DNA of 64,000 nucleotides from Citrobacter sedlakii NBRC 105722 (GTDB lineage Bacteria; Pseudomonadota; Gammaproteobacteria; Enterobacterales; Enterobacteriaceae): NCBI RefSeq assembly GCF_000759835.1, contig NZ_BBNB01000009.1, positions 62,001 to 126,000 of the forward strand, read 5' to 3'. Shown piece by piece: positions 30,523 to 41,487 of this stretch (position 1 is its first letter; each line of letters starts with the position of its first letter). The notes under the pieces were generated by a model. It saw only the letters and a program-made list of their open reading frames with translations, ran no database searches and was not told where the DNA came from. The position numbers and the translations under genes were made by a program.

Positions 30523-31296
30523 ATGTCAGTACCTTTACTTCTGACCTTACTGGCGGGCGCCGCCACGTTTATCGGCGCGTTTTTAGGCGTCCTGGGCCAG
30601 AAACCCTCAAACCGTCTGCTGGCGTTTTCACTCGGATTTGCCGCCGGGATCATGCTGCTCATCTCTTTAATGGAGATGCTGCCTGCGGCACTGGCCGCGG
30701 AAGGCATGTCGCCGCTTCTCGGCTACGGAATGTTTATTATCGGCCTGCTGGGCTATTTTGGCCTCGACCGTCTGCTACCACACGCTCATCCCCAGGATCT
30801 GGTACAAAAAACAACGCAGCCGCTTCCAGGTTCGATTAAGCGCACCGCTGTCCTGCTGACGCTCGGTATCAGTTTGCACAACTTTCCGGAGGGCATCGCC
30901 ACTTACGTTACCGCCAGCAGTAACCTCGACCTTGGATTTGGCGTGGCGCTGGCCGTTGCCTTGCACAACATTCCTGAAGGGCTGGCGGTAGCCGGTCCGG
31001 TATACGCCGCGACAGGCTCGAAGCGAACGGCCGTTTTCTGGGCAGGCATTTCCGGCATGGCCGAAATTCTGGGCGGCGTCCTGGCATGGCTGATTCTCGG
31101 CAGCCTGGTTTCGCCTGTGGTCATGGCCGCCATTATGGCTGCAGTGGCGGGCATTATGGTGGCGCTGTCGGTCGATGAGCTGATGCCGCTGGCAAAAGAG
31201 ATCGATCCAAATAACAACCCCAGTTACGGCGTTCTTTGCGGCATGTCAGTGATGGGGCTAAGCCTCGTCGTCCTTCAGACGATGGGGCTGGGATAA
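30523..31296 (+). CDS. zupT: ZupT, ZIP-family divalent metal importer
   Basis: A 257-residue, eight-helix inner-membrane transporter of Zn2+, Fe2+, Co2+ and Mn2+. The ZIP metal-site motifs HNFPEG (near 119) and HNIPEG (near 148) are intact, and a His-rich loop (HAHP) precedes helix 4. The ATG at 30523 has AAGGAG 6 bases upstream; an overlapping TTG one codon earlier is not needed. Confidence 0.96.
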   Translation: MSVPLLLTLLAGAATFIGAFLGVLGQKPSNRLLAFSLGFAAGIMLLISLMEMLPAALAAEGMSPLLGYGMFIIGLLGYFGLDRLLPHAHPQDLVQKTTQPLPGSIKRTAVLLTLGISLHNFPEGIATYVTASSNLDLGFGVALAVALHNIPEGLAVAGPVYAATGSKRTAVFWAGISGMAEILGGVLAWLILGSLVSPVVMAAIMAAVAGIMVALSVDELMPLAKEIDPNNNPSYGVLCGMSVMGLSLVVLQTMGLG

Positions 31297-31301
31297 AGCA
31301 G

Positions 31302-31334
31302 AAAGAGCAGGAAGCGACTATTCCTGCTCTTTAG
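31302..31334. terminator. Bidirectional terminator between zupT and a small membrane protein
   Basis: AAAGAGCAGGAA and TTCCTGCTCTTT form a 12-bp perfect stem around GCGACTA. The A-rich and T-rich flanks allow termination both ways. The loop contains the TAG stop of the minus-strand small gene. Confidence 0.85.
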
Positions 31335-31494
31335 TCAGAACACGCGTTTGTTCGTCCCGACGCAGCAATGTATTACGAATTTCCAGCAGCGCATCTCTGT
31401 CCTGGCGAAACGCTTTGCAATAACGCTTCATATGGCAGAAATAGCCCACCACGACCAGTACAATTAGCACAATCCAATACCAGGCAATAAACAT
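31318..31494 (-). CDS. 58-residue single-pass membrane protein, function unknown
   Basis: A short open frame that reads MFIAWYWIVLIVLVVVGYF, then a basic and charged helix with RYCK, RRDEQ and a final KEQE. One transmembrane helix covers about residues 4-20 and the remainder looks like a cytoplasmic amphipathic coil. AAAGGGAAAAGG precedes the ATG. A perfect terminator lies at the stop codon, which argues for real expression. I do not recognise the family. The 210 bases up to ribB, rich in A and T, would carry its promoter. Confidence 0.7.
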   Translation of the reverse strand: MFIAWYWIVLIVLVVVGYFCHMKRYCKAFRQDRDALLEIRNTLLRRDEQTRVLTKEQE

Positions 31495-31704
31495 CCTTTT
31501 CCCTTTAAATTTAACATTAACAGATATTTAGCGTTAAAATTAACATACCTATTTTTAGGTATATTTATATACTGGCACAGTATGAAATCGAAATGATGAT
31601 TTCGATCATAGAGAAAAAGGTTGGGTGTTTATTAACCGATAAGAAGGGCAAATAAGGGAAATTTGCCGGATAAGGTGCTTTAACCACTATCCGGCAAGGA
31701 GGTA

Positions 31705-32358
31705 TTAGCTGGCTTTACGTTCGTGGGCCTGACGGTATGCCACCAGGTCTTCGATCGTCACTACCGCCATATTGTGTTTATTGGCAAAGTCGATACACTC
31801 CGGCGCGCGCGCCATGCTGCCATCATCATTGGTCAGTTCACACAGCACGCCCGCAGGTTTGAAACCAGCCAGCGTCACCAGATCGATGGTCGCTTCAGTG
31901 TGGCCGCCACGGGTCAACACGCCGCCAGGCTGAGCACGCAGCGGGAAGACGTGTCCCGGACGATTCAGATCGGAAGGCTTCGCGCCATCGGCAATCGCCG
32001 CGCGCACGGTGGTGACGCGGTCAGCGGCGGAAACGCCGGTGGTCACGCCTTCAGCGGCTTCAATGGTCACGGTAAAACCGGTGCCGTAAGCGCTGGTGTT
32101 ATTTTCCACCATCATCGGCAGATCGAGCTGCTTGCGGCGATCTTCGGTGATGCACAGGCAAACAATACCGCTGCCGTGACGAATGGTCAGCGCCATTTGT
32201 TCAACGGTCATGGTTTCTGCCGGGAAAATCATATCGCCTTCGTTTTCGCGATCTTCATCGTCAAGCACCATCACACCGCGGCCTTCGCGCAGCGCAGTCA
32301 GCGCATGTTCAACACGTTCGAAAGGCGTACCAAAAGAGGAAAGTAGCGTCTGATTCAT
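31705..32358 (-). CDS. ribB: RibB, 3,4-dihydroxy-2-butanone-4-phosphate synthase
   Basis: A 217-residue enzyme making the four-carbon unit of riboflavin from ribulose-5-phosphate. The acidic metal-binding loop [10 protein letters not shown] (near 36-45) and the RPGHVFPL segment (near 150) are intact. It is monofunctional, without the RibA domain. An FMN riboswitch lies in its leader. Confidence 0.97.
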   Translation of the reverse strand: MNQTLLSSFGTPFERVEHALTALREGRGVMVLDDEDRENEGDMIFPAETMTVEQMALTIRHGSGIVCLCITEDRRKQLDLPMMVENNTSAYGTGFTVTIEAAEGVTTGVSAADRVTTVRAAIADGAKPSDLNRPGHVFPLRAQPGGVLTRGGHTEATIDLVTLAGFKPAGVLCELTNDDGSMARAPECIDFANKHNMAVVTIEDLVAYRQAHERKAS

Positions 32359-32460
32359 GGTAAAAAAACCTCACTAAAATTATGGTTACCAGAATCAGGG
32401 CAGTCTTAGGAGTACCGACAAGCGGCAAAAAAATAACGTGAGCGGGTCCGTGCCCGACTG

Positions 32461-32664
32461 GATCGTTACTCTCTCCCATCCGGACTTTAACCGTCGGCCC
32501 CGGAATTACACCGGATCTGCTGACCTTCAGATTCGCATCTGAAGCGCTCGCGGGCTTTCAGCCGGTACTTCAACTTTCACGCCGCTGCAGGATAAACTGC
32601 AACGCGAAAAATGATGAACATCGCTGATTTACCGCCGGTGGGGAATTTCACCCCGCCCTGAGAA
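32461..32664 (-). promoter_or_regulatory. FMN riboswitch (RFN element) of ribB
   Basis: Read on the minus strand, the leader contains the conserved RFN blocks in order: GGGCGGGGTGAAATTCCCCA, CCGGCGGTAAAT, the AGCCCGCGAGCGC region and the closing GATGGGAGAGAGTAACG. The variable arm between 32560 and 32620 is extended. The element starts about 300 bases before the ribB ATG and leaves about 100 bases for the expression platform, which includes a T-rich tract near 32430. FMN binding represses ribB. Confidence 0.95.
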
Positions 32665-32801
32665 TAAGCGGAATAACTATAACGCTATTGATTACCTTCA
32701 TCAACGCCTTTACCCGCATAAGCTTCACACAATTCTGGTTTATGCCTTGCGCATATCGCACTACAATGTGCTTTAACACTTACCAGTTCAGGGAAACCAC
32801 T

Positions 32802-33104
32802 ATGATTGACCCGAAAAAAATTGAGCAGATCGCTCGCCAGGTTCACGAGTCGATGCCGAAAGGGATCCGGGAGTTCGGGGAAGATGTCGAGAAAAAGATC
32901 CGTCAGACGCTGCAGTCTCAGTTGACGCGTCTCGATCTGGTGAGCCGCGAAGAGTTTGACGTGCAGACGCAGGTGCTGTTGCGTACCCGTGAAAAGCTGG
33001 CGCTGCTGGAACAGCGGTTGAGCGAGCTGGAAGCGCGTCAGAGCGGTATCAGCGACGAAGTCAAACCCGCGCCTGCCATTCCGCCGGTAGAACCGCAGGA
33101 GTAA
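32802..33104 (+). CDS. ubiK: UbiK (YqiC), ubiquinone biosynthesis accessory factor
   Basis: A 100-residue protein close to E. coli/Salmonella UbiK. An amphipathic N-terminal helix binds membranes and a coiled coil (about 45-80, [20 protein letters not shown]) trimerises. It partners UbiJ for aerobic ubiquinone synthesis. AGGGA precedes the ATG at 32802; the frame is open upstream but without similarity. In E. coli K-12 fimbrial-type genes lie between this gene and glgS; here they are missing. Confidence 0.94.
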   Translation: MIDPKKIEQIARQVHESMPKGIREFGEDVEKKIRQTLQSQLTRLDLVSREEFDVQTQVLLRTREKLALLEQRLSELEARQSGISDEVKPAPAIPPVEPQE

Positions 33105-33111
33105 AAACAGC

Positions 33112-33131
33112 AACGGGCCGCAAGGCCCGTT
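33112..33131. terminator. Bidirectional terminator between ubiK and glgS
   Basis: AACGGGCC and GGCCCGTT arms around a GCAA loop between the convergent ubiK and glgS genes. T-rich flanks occur on both strands. Confidence 0.85.
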
Positions 33132-33138
33132 GAGTCGT

Positions 33139-33339
33139 TTAGTGTTCCACTTCTAATTTTCTCGCTTGCATCGCCTGCTGACAGTAGTGTGCATAGCGTT
33201 TGCAAAACCAACTGCGGTGCTCCTCATCCATATTGCCTGTCACGGCCTGGATATCCACCGGGCGACCTTCAGCCTGCATTCTGGCAAAACTGCGCGCCAG
33301 GAAATCAAAATTGTTCAACGAATAAACCGTGTTGTTCAT
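33139..33339 (-). CDS. glgS: GlgS (ScoR), surface composition regulator
   Basis: A 66-residue three-helix protein. The start at 33339 ([13 protein letters not shown]) has GGAGG at 9 bases and gives exactly the E. coli length; ATGs further upstream are too close to or before the GGAGG. In E. coli GlgS stimulates glycogen synthesis and represses flagella and type 1 fimbriae. The gene is RpoS- and CRP-dependent there. The 173 bases up to hldE hold a REP-like palindrome (about 33446-33498). Confidence 0.92.
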   Translation of the reverse strand: MNNTVYSLNNFDFLARSFARMQAEGRPVDIQAVTGNMDEEHRSWFCKRYAHYCQQAMQARKLEVEH

Positions 33340-33512
33340 CAGCATACCCTCCAGTTTGTGAAACTCTGCTAAGGCCATATGCTTTTTCTGATTTCAGTAT
33401 TTACCCGTCCCGGTGACGGGTTTGTACATAATGTGCGCAATTAAGATGCCGGATATCACACTTTGGCAAGTTACCCGCCAGCGTGGCGTTTATCCGGCGC
33501 AGGGCAGCGCTT

Positions 33513-34946
33513 TTAGTTATCGCTCTCTTTCTGGATTTTTTTAATGATATTGGTGGTTGAGCAACCGTCTTCGAAGTTCAGTACCAACACTTCGCCGCCG
33601 TTGGCCCACACTTCTTCGCTGCCGGCGATCTCTTCTGGCTTATAGTCGCCGCCCTTCACCAGCAGATCCGGCAAGATCCCCGCAATCAGGCGCTGCGGCG
33701 TGTCTTCTTCAAACGACACCACCCAGTCCACTGCTTCCAGCGCGCCGAGTACGATCATGCGCTGCTCAAGCGGGTTCACCGGCCGCGTTTCGCCTTTCAG
33801 GCGTTTGGTTGACGCATCGCTGTTCACCGCGACAATCAGGCGATCGCCCAGTTTGCGCGCATTCGCGAGATACGACACATGCCCTGCGTGCAGAATATCG
33901 AACACGCCATTGGTCATCACCACTTTTTCACCACGTTTACGCGCGGCGGCGACGGCGACCTTCAGTTCGTCTTCGGTCATCACGCCAAAGCCCGTTTCCG
34001 CACGGCCACGCACCGCGTTTTCCAGTTCGATCGGCGAAACGGTAGACGTCCCCAGCTTACCGACCACGACGCCTGCCGCCGCGTTGGCAAAGAAACAGGC
34101 TTCTTCCAGACTGTTGCCTGCGGCAAGCGTAGCAGCCAGTACGCCAATCACGGTGTCGCCAGCGCCGGTCACGTCATACACTTCCTGCGCCTGGGTCGGC
34201 ATATGCAGCGGCGCCTTGCCTGGCTGCAGCAGCGTCATCCCCTGCTCGGAGCGGGTCACCAGCAGCGCGGACAGTTCAAAATCAGCGATCAGCTTCATGC
34301 CACGCTCAACAATGTCTTCTTCGCTTTTACATTTCCCGGCCACCGCTTCGAACTCAGAGAGGTTCGGCGTCAGCAGGGTCGCGCCGCGGTAGCGCTCAAA
34401 ATCGGTGCCTTTCGGGTCGATCAGTACCGGAACGCCCGCTTTACGCGCCAGCGCAATCATCTGCTGAACGCTGGCCAGCGCGCCTTTGGCGTAGTCGGAG
34501 AGCACCAACGCGCCAATGGAACTCAGCGCCTGGTTAATACGCTCGTGAAGCGGTTGCGGATCGACGCCCTCGAAGCCTTCTTCAAAATCCAGACGAATCA
34601 GCTGCTGGTTACGCGAAAGCACGCGCAGTTTGGTGATAGTGGGATGGGTCGGTACAGAAACAAAGTCGCATTTCACATTCACATCGGCCAGCGTTTTGCT
34701 CAGCGCACGCGCCGCATCGTCTATACCGGTTAACCCGACCAGACGGGAGTTTGCCCCCAGAGAGGCAATATTCATCGCCACGTTCGCCGCACCGCCCGGA
34801 CGCTCTTCGATGGTATCCACTTTGACCACAGGCACCGGCGCTTCCGGCGAAATACGGCTGGTTGGCCCATACCAGTAGCGATCCAGCATGACATCGCCAA
34901 CAACCAAAACTCCTGCACGTTCAAACTCTGGCAGCGTTACTTTCAT
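33513..34946 (-). CDS. hldE: HldE, bifunctional heptose kinase/adenylyltransferase
   Basis: A 477-residue enzyme of ADP-heptose synthesis for the lipopolysaccharide core. The N-terminal ribokinase domain (1 to about 318) has GAGD ([10 protein letters not shown]) and phosphorylates D-heptose-7-phosphate at C1. The C-terminal domain (about 344-477) has the nucleotidyltransferase signature HAGH ([12 protein letters not shown]). It follows glnE on the same strand with a 47-base gap. E. coli K-12's yqiJK between glgS and hldE are absent. Confidence 0.97.
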   Translation of the reverse strand: MKVTLPEFERAGVLVVGDVMLDRYWYGPTSRISPEAPVPVVKVDTIEERPGGAANVAMNIASLGANSRLVGLTGIDDAARALSKTLADVNVKCDFVSVPTHPTITKLRVLSRNQQLIRLDFEEGFEGVDPQPLHERINQALSSIGALVLSDYAKGALASVQQMIALARKAGVPVLIDPKGTDFERYRGATLLTPNLSEFEAVAGKCKSEEDIVERGMKLIADFELSALLVTRSEQGMTLLQPGKAPLHMPTQAQEVYDVTGAGDTVIGVLAATLAAGNSLEEACFFANAAAGVVVGKLGTSTVSPIELENAVRGRAETGFGVMTEDELKVAVAAARKRGEKVVMTNGVFDILHAGHVSYLANARKLGDRLIVAVNSDASTKRLKGETRPVNPLEQRMIVLGALEAVDWVVSFEEDTPQRLIAGILPDLLVKGGDYKPEEIAGSEEVWANGGEVLVLNFEDGCSTTNIIKKIQKESDN

Positions 34947-34993
34947 TCCTGTCTCCTGAGAGATTCAAAATTTGCGCGCGATAATAGCACACT

Positions 34994-37822
34994 TCAAACG
35001 GCGACCAGCCACTTCCGCCAGCTTGCCCGCACCAGCGCGCGTTCGGCTTCAAAGCAGGTTTGCGCCACATGGCCCGGCAGTTCCTGTAAGGCCAGGTGAT
35101 GCAGCTCATCGCGCAGCGTGGTATAGGCGCGGGTCAGCGCCATCGCCTCCTGCTCATCCATAATGTCGTTCTGCGCTAACAGCTCCAGTATCCGCACGTT
35201 ATCCGACCAGCGCGTCAGCTTCGGTTTGTCGTGTGCATAGCGCAGCACCAGATACTGCGTAATAAATTCGATGTCGGTGATCCCGCCTTCATCTGCTTTG
35301 ATGTCAAAACGATCGCGATGTTTATTGCCCAGATGAGCACGCATTTTTTCGCGCATTTCGCGCACTTCGGTTTGCAACGTGGCGCCGTCGCGCGGCAGGG
35401 TCACGATCTCGCGGCGTACTGCGTCAAACTGTGCGGTGAGCTGCGGGTCGCCGTAGACCACGCGGGCGCGGACCAGCGCCTGATGTTCCCAGGTCCAGGC
35501 CTCGTTTTTCTGGTAATCCGCGAAAGCCTCGGCGGAGGTCACCAGCATCCCCGCCGCGCCGGACGGGCGCAAACGCGCGTCCACTTCATACAGAATGCCG
35601 GAAGACGTCCGCGTGCTGAACAGGTGCATAATGCGCTGCGCCAGGCGCAGATAAAACTGTCGTCCGTCGATTTCGCGATCGCCGTCGGTCATTACGTCAA
35701 CCGGACAGTCGTGCAGGAAGATGAGATCGAGATCGGAACTGTAGCCCAGTTCCCAGCCGCCCAGTTTACCGTAGCCTACCACCGCGAAACCGCGCCCTTC
35801 GCGATCCGCCAGATGTCCCGGCTGTCCGTAGCGCGCCACCATCTGTAGCCACGCCTGCTGCACCACGGCGTCTATCATCGCTTCCGCAAGCCAGGTCAGG
35901 TGATCGCTGACCTTCATCACCGGCAGCGTTCCGGCGATATCCGCGGCGGCAATACGCAGCAGCTGCGTCTGCTTAAACTGGCGCAGCGCCTCCAGTTGCT
36001 GTTCTTCGTCATCTTCCGGCACGCGCAGCAGATACTGCCGCAGTTCATCACGGTAGGCGTCGGTCGCGGTGGGCTGGTAGAGCGTGTTCGGGTCAAGCAA
36101 TTCGTCGAGCAACAGCGGGTAACGGGCAAGCTGGCTGGCGACCATCGGCGAGGCGGCGCACAGAGAAATGAGATGCTTCAGCGCGCCGGGGAATTCGCTC
36201 AGCAGCTCGAGATAAGTCGTGCGCGTGACGATCCCCACCAGCAGCGGCGTGATGCGTGACAGCGGGACGGAGGCATCCTGACGGACGCAGACATCGCTCA
36301 GCAGATGCGGCATCAGATGATCAAGCACCTGTCGCCCACGCGGCCCAATGGTGCGTTTATCAAGCTCTTTACGGAAGTCGGTAATCAGCGCCAGTACCCG
36401 GGTCCGGTCTTCGTCGGTCAGGTGAGCCAGGACCGGCGGCGTGTCGTCTTCCTGTAGCGCGTCCTGCCAGAGCTCGCGCCATTGCTCCGAAAGCGTATCT
36501 TCCTGCGTTTCGCTTTCATCATCGCCAATCAGTTCATTAAAGACGCGACGGACATTGGCCATATGCGCGTCCAGGATGTCGGTCAGTTGCTGCCAGTCAT
36601 CCGCATTCATCCCCCACGCCAGACGCGCGCGGTTCAGTTCATCGCCCGGTAACGTTTGGGTCTGTTCGTCGTTAATGCTTTGCAGCAGGTTTTCCAGACG
36701 GCGGAGGAACAGATAAGCCGAGCGCAACTGGCTCGCATCGTTATCCGGCAACAAATGCAGCGCGGCGATGGCCTGTAAAGTGGGAAGCAGAGCGCGGGAC
36801 TGCAACGACGGTTCGCGCCCGCCGCGAATAAGCTGGAAAACCTGAACGATAAATTCAATTTCACGAATACCGCCCGCGCCGAGTTTGATGTTGTCTTTCA
36901 GCCCGCGACGACGCACTTCCCGGGCAATCATGCCTTTCATGTTGCGCAGTGACTGAATCACGCTGAAATCAATGTAGCGACGGAACACGAACGGACGCAA
37001 CATGGCGCGCAGTTCGTCAACGTAGCGGCCCTCTGTCTCGCCCATGATACGCGCCTTCACCATCGCGTAGCGTTCCCAGTCACGCCCCTGCTCCTGATAA
37101 TAATCTTCCAGCGCGGCAAAGCTCAGTACCAGCGGACCGCTGTCGCCAAACGGTCGCAGGCGCATATCCACCCGATAAACGAAGCCGTCCTGCGTGGGCT
37201 GATCGAGCACTTTGATCAGCCGCTGGCCCATGCGGGTGAAGAACTGCGCGTTATCCAGCTCGCGACGCCCACCCCGGGTGGCGCCGTGTTCCGGCCAGGC
37301 GAAAATGAGATCGATATCCGAGGAAAAATTCAGCTCGCCGCCGCCCAGTTTGCCCATGCCTAAGATCAGCAGCGGCTGTGGGATGCCCTCCGGGTTACAC
37401 GGCGTCCCCCACTCACGGCAGCAGGCGTCATACAGCCAGTCGCGCGCGCTGACAATCAACGTCTCCGCCAGTTGGCTGAGCTGCTGTAAAACCGCAGTAT
37501 CTTCAATCAGCGAGAGCGCCTGCGCCCAGGCTATCCGCACCATAATACGACGACGAAACAGGCGCAGCTCCCGCATTAGCGCCGCTTCGTCATTCACCTC
37601 AGCCAGCGCCGTGTGTAGCCATTCGCCGTAGCGCTGCCATTCGTCCGCCTGCGGCGGCGCATTTTCCAGCCCGCTCAGCCAGTGGGGATGGGCAATAACG
37701 CTGTCCCGCACAAAGTCGCTGAATGTGAGCACTGACTTCGCTTGTACGCTAAGCGTAGCGTCAGGCAATTGTTCAGCAACGGTTTGCCAGTACTGCTGTA
37801 ACGGTGAAGAAAGCGGCTTCAT
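34994..37822 (-). CDS. glnE: GlnE, glutamine synthetase adenylyl transferase/removase
   Basis: A 942-residue two-headed enzyme controlling glutamine synthetase. Each half contains a nucleotidyltransferase domain with the DxD signature: [15 protein letters not shown] (adenylyl removase) and [15 protein letters not shown] (adenylyl transferase). They alternate under P-II control. The start at 37822 ([12 protein letters not shown]) matches E. coli; a longer in-frame ORF extends upstream into a REP. It lies between ygiF and hldE as in E. coli. Confidence 0.97.
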   Translation of the reverse strand: MKPLSSPLQQYWQTVAEQLPDATLSVQAKSVLTFSDFVRDSVIAHPHWLSGLENAPPQADEWQRYGEWLHTALAEVNDEAALMRELRLFRRRIMVRIAWAQALSLIEDTAVLQQLSQLAETLIVSARDWLYDACCREWGTPCNPEGIPQPLLILGMGKLGGGELNFSSDIDLIFAWPEHGATRGGRRELDNAQFFTRMGQRLIKVLDQPTQDGFVYRVDMRLRPFGDSGPLVLSFAALEDYYQEQGRDWERYAMVKARIMGETEGRYVDELRAMLRPFVFRRYIDFSVIQSLRNMKGMIAREVRRRGLKDNIKLGAGGIREIEFIVQVFQLIRGGREPSLQSRALLPTLQAIAALHLLPDNDASQLRSAYLFLRRLENLLQSINDEQTQTLPGDELNRARLAWGMNADDWQQLTDILDAHMANVRRVFNELIGDDESETQEDTLSEQWRELWQDALQEDDTPPVLAHLTDEDRTRVLALITDFRKELDKRTIGPRGRQVLDHLMPHLLSDVCVRQDASVPLSRITPLLVGIVTRTTYLELLSEFPGALKHLISLCAASPMVASQLARYPLLLDELLDPNTLYQPTATDAYRDELRQYLLRVPEDDEEQQLEALRQFKQTQLLRIAAADIAGTLPVMKVSDHLTWLAEAMIDAVVQQAWLQMVARYGQPGHLADREGRGFAVVGYGKLGGWELGYSSDLDLIFLHDCPVDVMTDGDREIDGRQFYLRLAQRIMHLFSTRTSSGILYEVDARLRPSGAAGMLVTSAEAFADYQKNEAWTWEHQALVRARVVYGDPQLTAQFDAVRREIVTLPRDGATLQTEVREMREKMRAHLGNKHRDRFDIKADEGGITDIEFITQYLVLRYAHDKPKLTRWSDNVRILELLAQNDIMDEQEAMALTRAYTTLRDELHHLALQELPGHVAQTCFEAERALVRASWRKWLVAV

Positions 37823-37843
37823 GAAAGAGTTCCTTGTAACGTT

Positions 37844-37872
37844 GCCGGATGGCGGCGTTCGCCAGAGCCGGC
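37844..37872. repeat. REP palindrome between ygiF and glnE
   Basis: GCCGGATGGCGGCG and GAGCCGGC arms, 21 bases before the glnE start codon. It falls inside the ygiF-glnE intergenic region. Confidence 0.7.
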
Positions 37873-37927
37873 CTACAACGACGCAGCGCCAACAGGCAAT
37901 CACTTCTGCGTTCGGGAATGACGCGGT

Positions 37928-39229
37928 TTACCGTTTTCCGCTGTGCAACCAGAACGGCGCCTGGTTTATCGCTTCATTGCGGAAATGTTCAATTTCAATA
38001 CGCTGTCGGGTGGCGATGGCGTGATGCAGCCCCTGCCAGTTTTCCAGCCACGCCTGCGCCACTACAGCATCGTAATACCCGGCCAGCAGTAGCACAGTGT
38101 CGATATCGCGACGTAACCGCGGCAGTTGATCCTGATACTGGTCGCCTAACGGCTGAGCAAACACGCTTTTCAGTTCAGCGGCGGTACGTGAAAGATGGAT
38201 ATCCGCGAAACGCTTAAAGGAATCGGCCATTTTGGCCTGTGCTTTAGCATCCAGAAACGGCTGCCAGGCTTTGGTGACCAGCCACTCCGTCAGCGCCAGT
38301 TTTGCCATTGCGGTTTGCGGGGTATACACCGCCGTCACGGCAGAGACCGCCGAGGCCAGGGTAGCCTCAGACTGAGTTAACAAATCTCGTAAGTGAGTGC
38401 TCGCTTTACGCGGAACGATACCACCGAACAGGGTAAGCGTATGGCGCACCAGCCCCATCGCCGCAGACACCTCCGCTTTCGCCGACTCCACGCCGCGCAG
38501 CCACAGTTCCTCGTGGTACTGCCACTGCGCTAAGGCCAGCTCCATCGCCGCTTCCAGCCCCTGCTCAACGCTGGCTTTTGCGGGCAAGGTCAGTACTGTG
38601 GTCGGTTTGATCTCGCGCCGGGCGTTTCCCTGAGCCAGGTGATAACCTCGCGCCGCCTTACTCAGGCTGCCCTGACGCAGTCCCGCCTGGCTCACCAGTT
38701 GATTAGCCAGCTTCAGCACCGCCCGGGTGTCGCCGCTCAGCAGTTCAAGCTCCAGCTCGCAAAGAGGTTCGGTAAATTCGCCGGCCTTAACCTCTCCGAG
38801 ATCGAGCGCAATTTCAATCTGGCTGCCGTCAATTTCCAGCAGCCATTTCTCGCGATCAAAATCGGTACTGAACAATGGCTGCACGCGGGAAGCGAGATCG
38901 GCAGGCAGCTCGCCGTTCGGCCACACTGTCTTCGGAAGTTGCGCTAAATCGAGCGTAGGTTCGCTAAGCGGAATATTATATTCCGGACGCTGATGCAAAC
39001 CGCCGACCACCCGCCCGGCGATTTTCAGGGTCATTTCATAGCGGCCATTCTCGCCGCGAATGCGTAACCCCATATCGTGGCTGCGTAGCCAGTTATCCGC
39101 CGTCTCGTAGTAAATGTTCAGCAGCTTGCTGGGCGCGTGATGTTCGCCGCCAAGCGTATTCAGATGGTCGCGCAGTGCGTCAACCGCATCGTGATTAACG
39201 ATAAATTTTAATTCGATTTCCTGAGCCAT
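37928..39229 (-). CDS. ygiF: YgiF, inorganic triphosphatase (CYTH-CHAD)
   Basis: A 433-residue protein. The N-terminal CYTH domain has the signature EIELKF and the tunnel-forming ExExK pattern (about 1-200). The C-terminal CHAD domain (about 210-433) is alpha-helical, rich in basic residues and binds polyphosphate. E. coli YgiF hydrolyses inorganic triphosphate. It is the first gene of ygiF-glnE-hldE on the minus strand. Confidence 0.95.
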   Translation of the reverse strand: MAQEIELKFIVNHDAVDALRDHLNTLGGEHHAPSKLLNIYYETADNWLRSHDMGLRIRGENGRYEMTLKIAGRVVGGLHQRPEYNIPLSEPTLDLAQLPKTVWPNGELPADLASRVQPLFSTDFDREKWLLEIDGSQIEIALDLGEVKAGEFTEPLCELELELLSGDTRAVLKLANQLVSQAGLRQGSLSKAARGYHLAQGNARREIKPTTVLTLPAKASVEQGLEAAMELALAQWQYHEELWLRGVESAKAEVSAAMGLVRHTLTLFGGIVPRKASTHLRDLLTQSEATLASAVSAVTAVYTPQTAMAKLALTEWLVTKAWQPFLDAKAQAKMADSFKRFADIHLSRTAAELKSVFAQPLGDQYQDQLPRLRRDIDTVLLLAGYYDAVVAQAWLENWQGLHHAIATRQRIEIEHFRNEAINQAPFWLHSGKR

Positions 39230-39469
39230 GGCCTTGTACTTAGGGTTATGTCACAGTTGAAGGGATCGACTGCGAACTTCGTGCGTTACTGAGTGTCAGT
39301 AGATAGTATTTTGCGCCAAATTGCCATGCAACGAGCAATTTGACGGGCGTAAAAGTTTGACGTAGTGGCGAAGCTGACACAGATGATTCCGATTGATGTC
39401 GAATGCTTTGCGTAGAGACACTGATCCCACTACTATCGTTCCACTTTCTATGACAATAACGACAGCCTG

Positions 39470-40084
39470 ATGCCAAAATTACGCCTGATTGGACTAACTT
39501 TACTTGCACTTAGCGCCACTGCCGTCTCCCACGCAGAAGAAACGCGCTATGTCTCTGATGAACTAAGCACCTGGGTCCGCAGCGGTCCGGGAGATAACTA
39601 TCGCCTCGTCGGCACCATGAACGCCGGCGAACAGGTCACCTTGTTACAGACCGACAACAATTACGGCCAGGTCAAAGACAGCACCGGTCGCACTGCCTGG
39701 ATCCCGCTGAAAGAGCTGAACACCTCGCCCAGCCTGCGCACCCGCGTACCGGATCTGGAAAATCAGGTCAAAACCCTGACCGATAAGCTGACCAACATTG
39801 ACACCACCTGGAATCAGCGGACAGCCGACATGCAGCAAAAGGTCGCGCAGAGCGACAGCGTGATCAACGGCCTGAAAGAAGAAAACCAGAAGCTGAAAAA
39901 CGAGCTGATTGTGGCGCAGAAGAAGGTCAGCGCCGCAAATCTGCAGCTTGATGACAAGCAGCGTACCATCATCATGCAATGGTTTATGTATGGCGGCGGC
40001 GTGCTCGGTCTCGGCCTGCTGCTCGGTCTGGTGCTGCCGCATATGATCCCAAGCCGCAAACGCAAAGACCGCTGGATGAACTAA
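39470..40084 (+). CDS. ygiM: YgiM, SH3-domain inner-membrane protein
   Basis: A 204-residue protein with a signal peptide (cleaved near residue 22, SHAEE), a bacterial SH3 domain (about 25-90), a coiled coil (about 95-160) and a C-terminal transmembrane helix ([20 protein letters not shown] part) with a basic tail (PSRKRKDRW). SH3b domains usually bind cell-wall peptides. It precedes cca with a 65-base gap. Function unsettled. Confidence 0.93.
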   Translation: MPKLRLIGLTLLALSATAVSHAEETRYVSDELSTWVRSGPGDNYRLVGTMNAGEQVTLLQTDNNYGQVKDSTGRTAWIPLKELNTSPSLRTRVPDLENQVKTLTDKLTNIDTTWNQRTADMQQKVAQSDSVINGLKEENQKLKNELIVAQKKVSAANLQLDDKQRTIIMQWFMYGGGVLGLGLLLGLVLPHMIPSRKRKDRWMN

Positions 40085-40149
40085 ATCGCCTTCTCCGCCA
40101 CACTGTCATATCATTAAGAAAGTGTATTTCTCAGGAGAGGTGGTGTGGC

Positions 40150-41391
40150 GTGAAGATTTATCTGGTCGGTGGTGCGGTTAGGGATACGTTGTTAGGGCTA
40201 CCGGTCAAAGATAAAGATTGGGTGGTGGTAGACGCCACACCACAGCAAATGCTCGACGCGGGCTACCAGCAGGTAGGCCGCGATTTTCCTGTTTTTCTCC
40301 ATCCTCAAACACACGAAGAGTACGCCCTTGCGCGCACCGAACGTAAATCCGGTTCCGGTTATACCGGATTCACCTGCTACGCGGCGCCGGACGTCACGCT
40401 GGAAGAAGACCTACAGCGCCGCGACCTGACCATTAACGCCCTGGCGCAGGATGATGACGGCGCTATCGTCGATCCGTATCACGGACGCGCCGATCTGAAA
40501 AACCGCCTGTTGCGCCACGTCTCGCCGGCTTTCAGTGAAGATCCGCTCCGCGTCCTTCGCGTGGCGCGCTTTGCCGCCCGCTATGCGCATCTCAGCTTTC
40601 GCATTGCCGACGAAACCATGGCGCTAATGCGCGACATGACCCACGCCGGAGAGCTGGAGCACCTGACGCCTGAGCGCGTGTGGAAAGAGACCGAAAACGC
40701 GTTAACCACCCGTAACCCGCAGGTCTATTTTCAGGTCCTGCGCGACTGTGGCGCGCTGCGCGTGCTGTTCCCGGAGGTGGATGCGCTGTTTGGCGTTCCC
40801 GCGCCAGCGAAATGGCACCCGGAAATCGATACCGGCGTTCACACGCTCATGACGCTGTCGATGGCGGCGATGCTCAGCCCGGAGGTGGACATCCGTTTCG
40901 CCACCCTGTGCCATGACCTGGGAAAAGGGTTGACCCCGCCAGCGCTTTGGCCGCGTCATCACGGTCATGGTCCGGCGGGCGTAAAGCTGGTGGCGCAGTT
41001 GTGTCAGCGTCTGCGGGTACCGAACGAAATCCGCGATCTGGCAAAGCTGGTGGCGGAGTTTCACGATCTCATTCATACCTTTCCGATACTGCAGCCTAAG
41101 ACCATTGTAAAGCTGTTCGACGCGATTGACGCCTGGCGTAAACCACAGCGCGTGGAGCAGATAGCCCTCACCAGCGAGGCTGACGTTCGCGGGCGTACAG
41201 GCTTTGAAGCGGCGGATTATCCGCAGGGTCGTCTACTGCGCGAAGCGTGGCAGGTAGCGCAGTCGGTACCGACAAAAAAGGTTGTGGAGGCCGGATTTAA
41301 AGGCGCAGAGATCCGCGAAGAGTTGACGAAGCGGCGAATTGCGGCGGTCGCCAGTTGGAAAGAGACGCGCTGCCCGAAACCCGCCAGCTAA
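40150..41391 (+). CDS. cca: Cca, multifunctional CCA-tRNA nucleotidyltransferase
   Basis: A 413-residue enzyme adding and repairing CCA at tRNA 3' ends, with an added C-terminal HD phosphohydrolase domain (CHDLGKG near 255). The GG and DxD motifs GGAVRD and DWVVV are at the N-terminus. The start is GTG at 40150, with AGGAGAGG about 10 bases upstream, as in E. coli. A much longer frame begins inside ygiM and is not used. Confidence 0.97.
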   Translation: MKIYLVGGAVRDTLLGLPVKDKDWVVVDATPQQMLDAGYQQVGRDFPVFLHPQTHEEYALARTERKSGSGYTGFTCYAAPDVTLEEDLQRRDLTINALAQDDDGAIVDPYHGRADLKNRLLRHVSPAFSEDPLRVLRVARFAARYAHLSFRIADETMALMRDMTHAGELEHLTPERVWKETENALTTRNPQVYFQVLRDCGALRVLFPEVDALFGVPAPAKWHPEIDTGVHTLMTLSMAAMLSPEVDIRFATLCHDLGKGLTPPALWPRHHGHGPAGVKLVAQLCQRLRVPNEIRDLAKLVAEFHDLIHTFPILQPKTIVKLFDAIDAWRKPQRVEQIALTSEADVRGRTGFEAADYPQGRLLREAWQVAQSVPTKKVVEAGFKGAEIREELTKRRIAAVASWKETRCPKPAS

Positions 41392-41448
41392 ACGGCCCGT
41401 ACCGGCAGCGCTACCGCTGACCGGCCTGTGGACAGACGTGCGTGGTTG

Positions 41449-41476
41449 GCCGGATAAGGCATAGCCGCCATCCGGC
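41449..41476. repeat. REP palindrome between cca and uppP
   Basis: GCCGGATAAGGC and GCCATCCGGC arms between the convergent cca and uppP genes. Confidence 0.75.
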
Positions 41477-41487
41477 ACGGTGAATCA

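Noticed and set aside
41449-41476. Repeated GCCGGAT-type palindromes across the window as a possible CRISPR
   Set aside because: They are isolated REP elements in intergenic gaps, not regularly spaced, and there are no cas genes.
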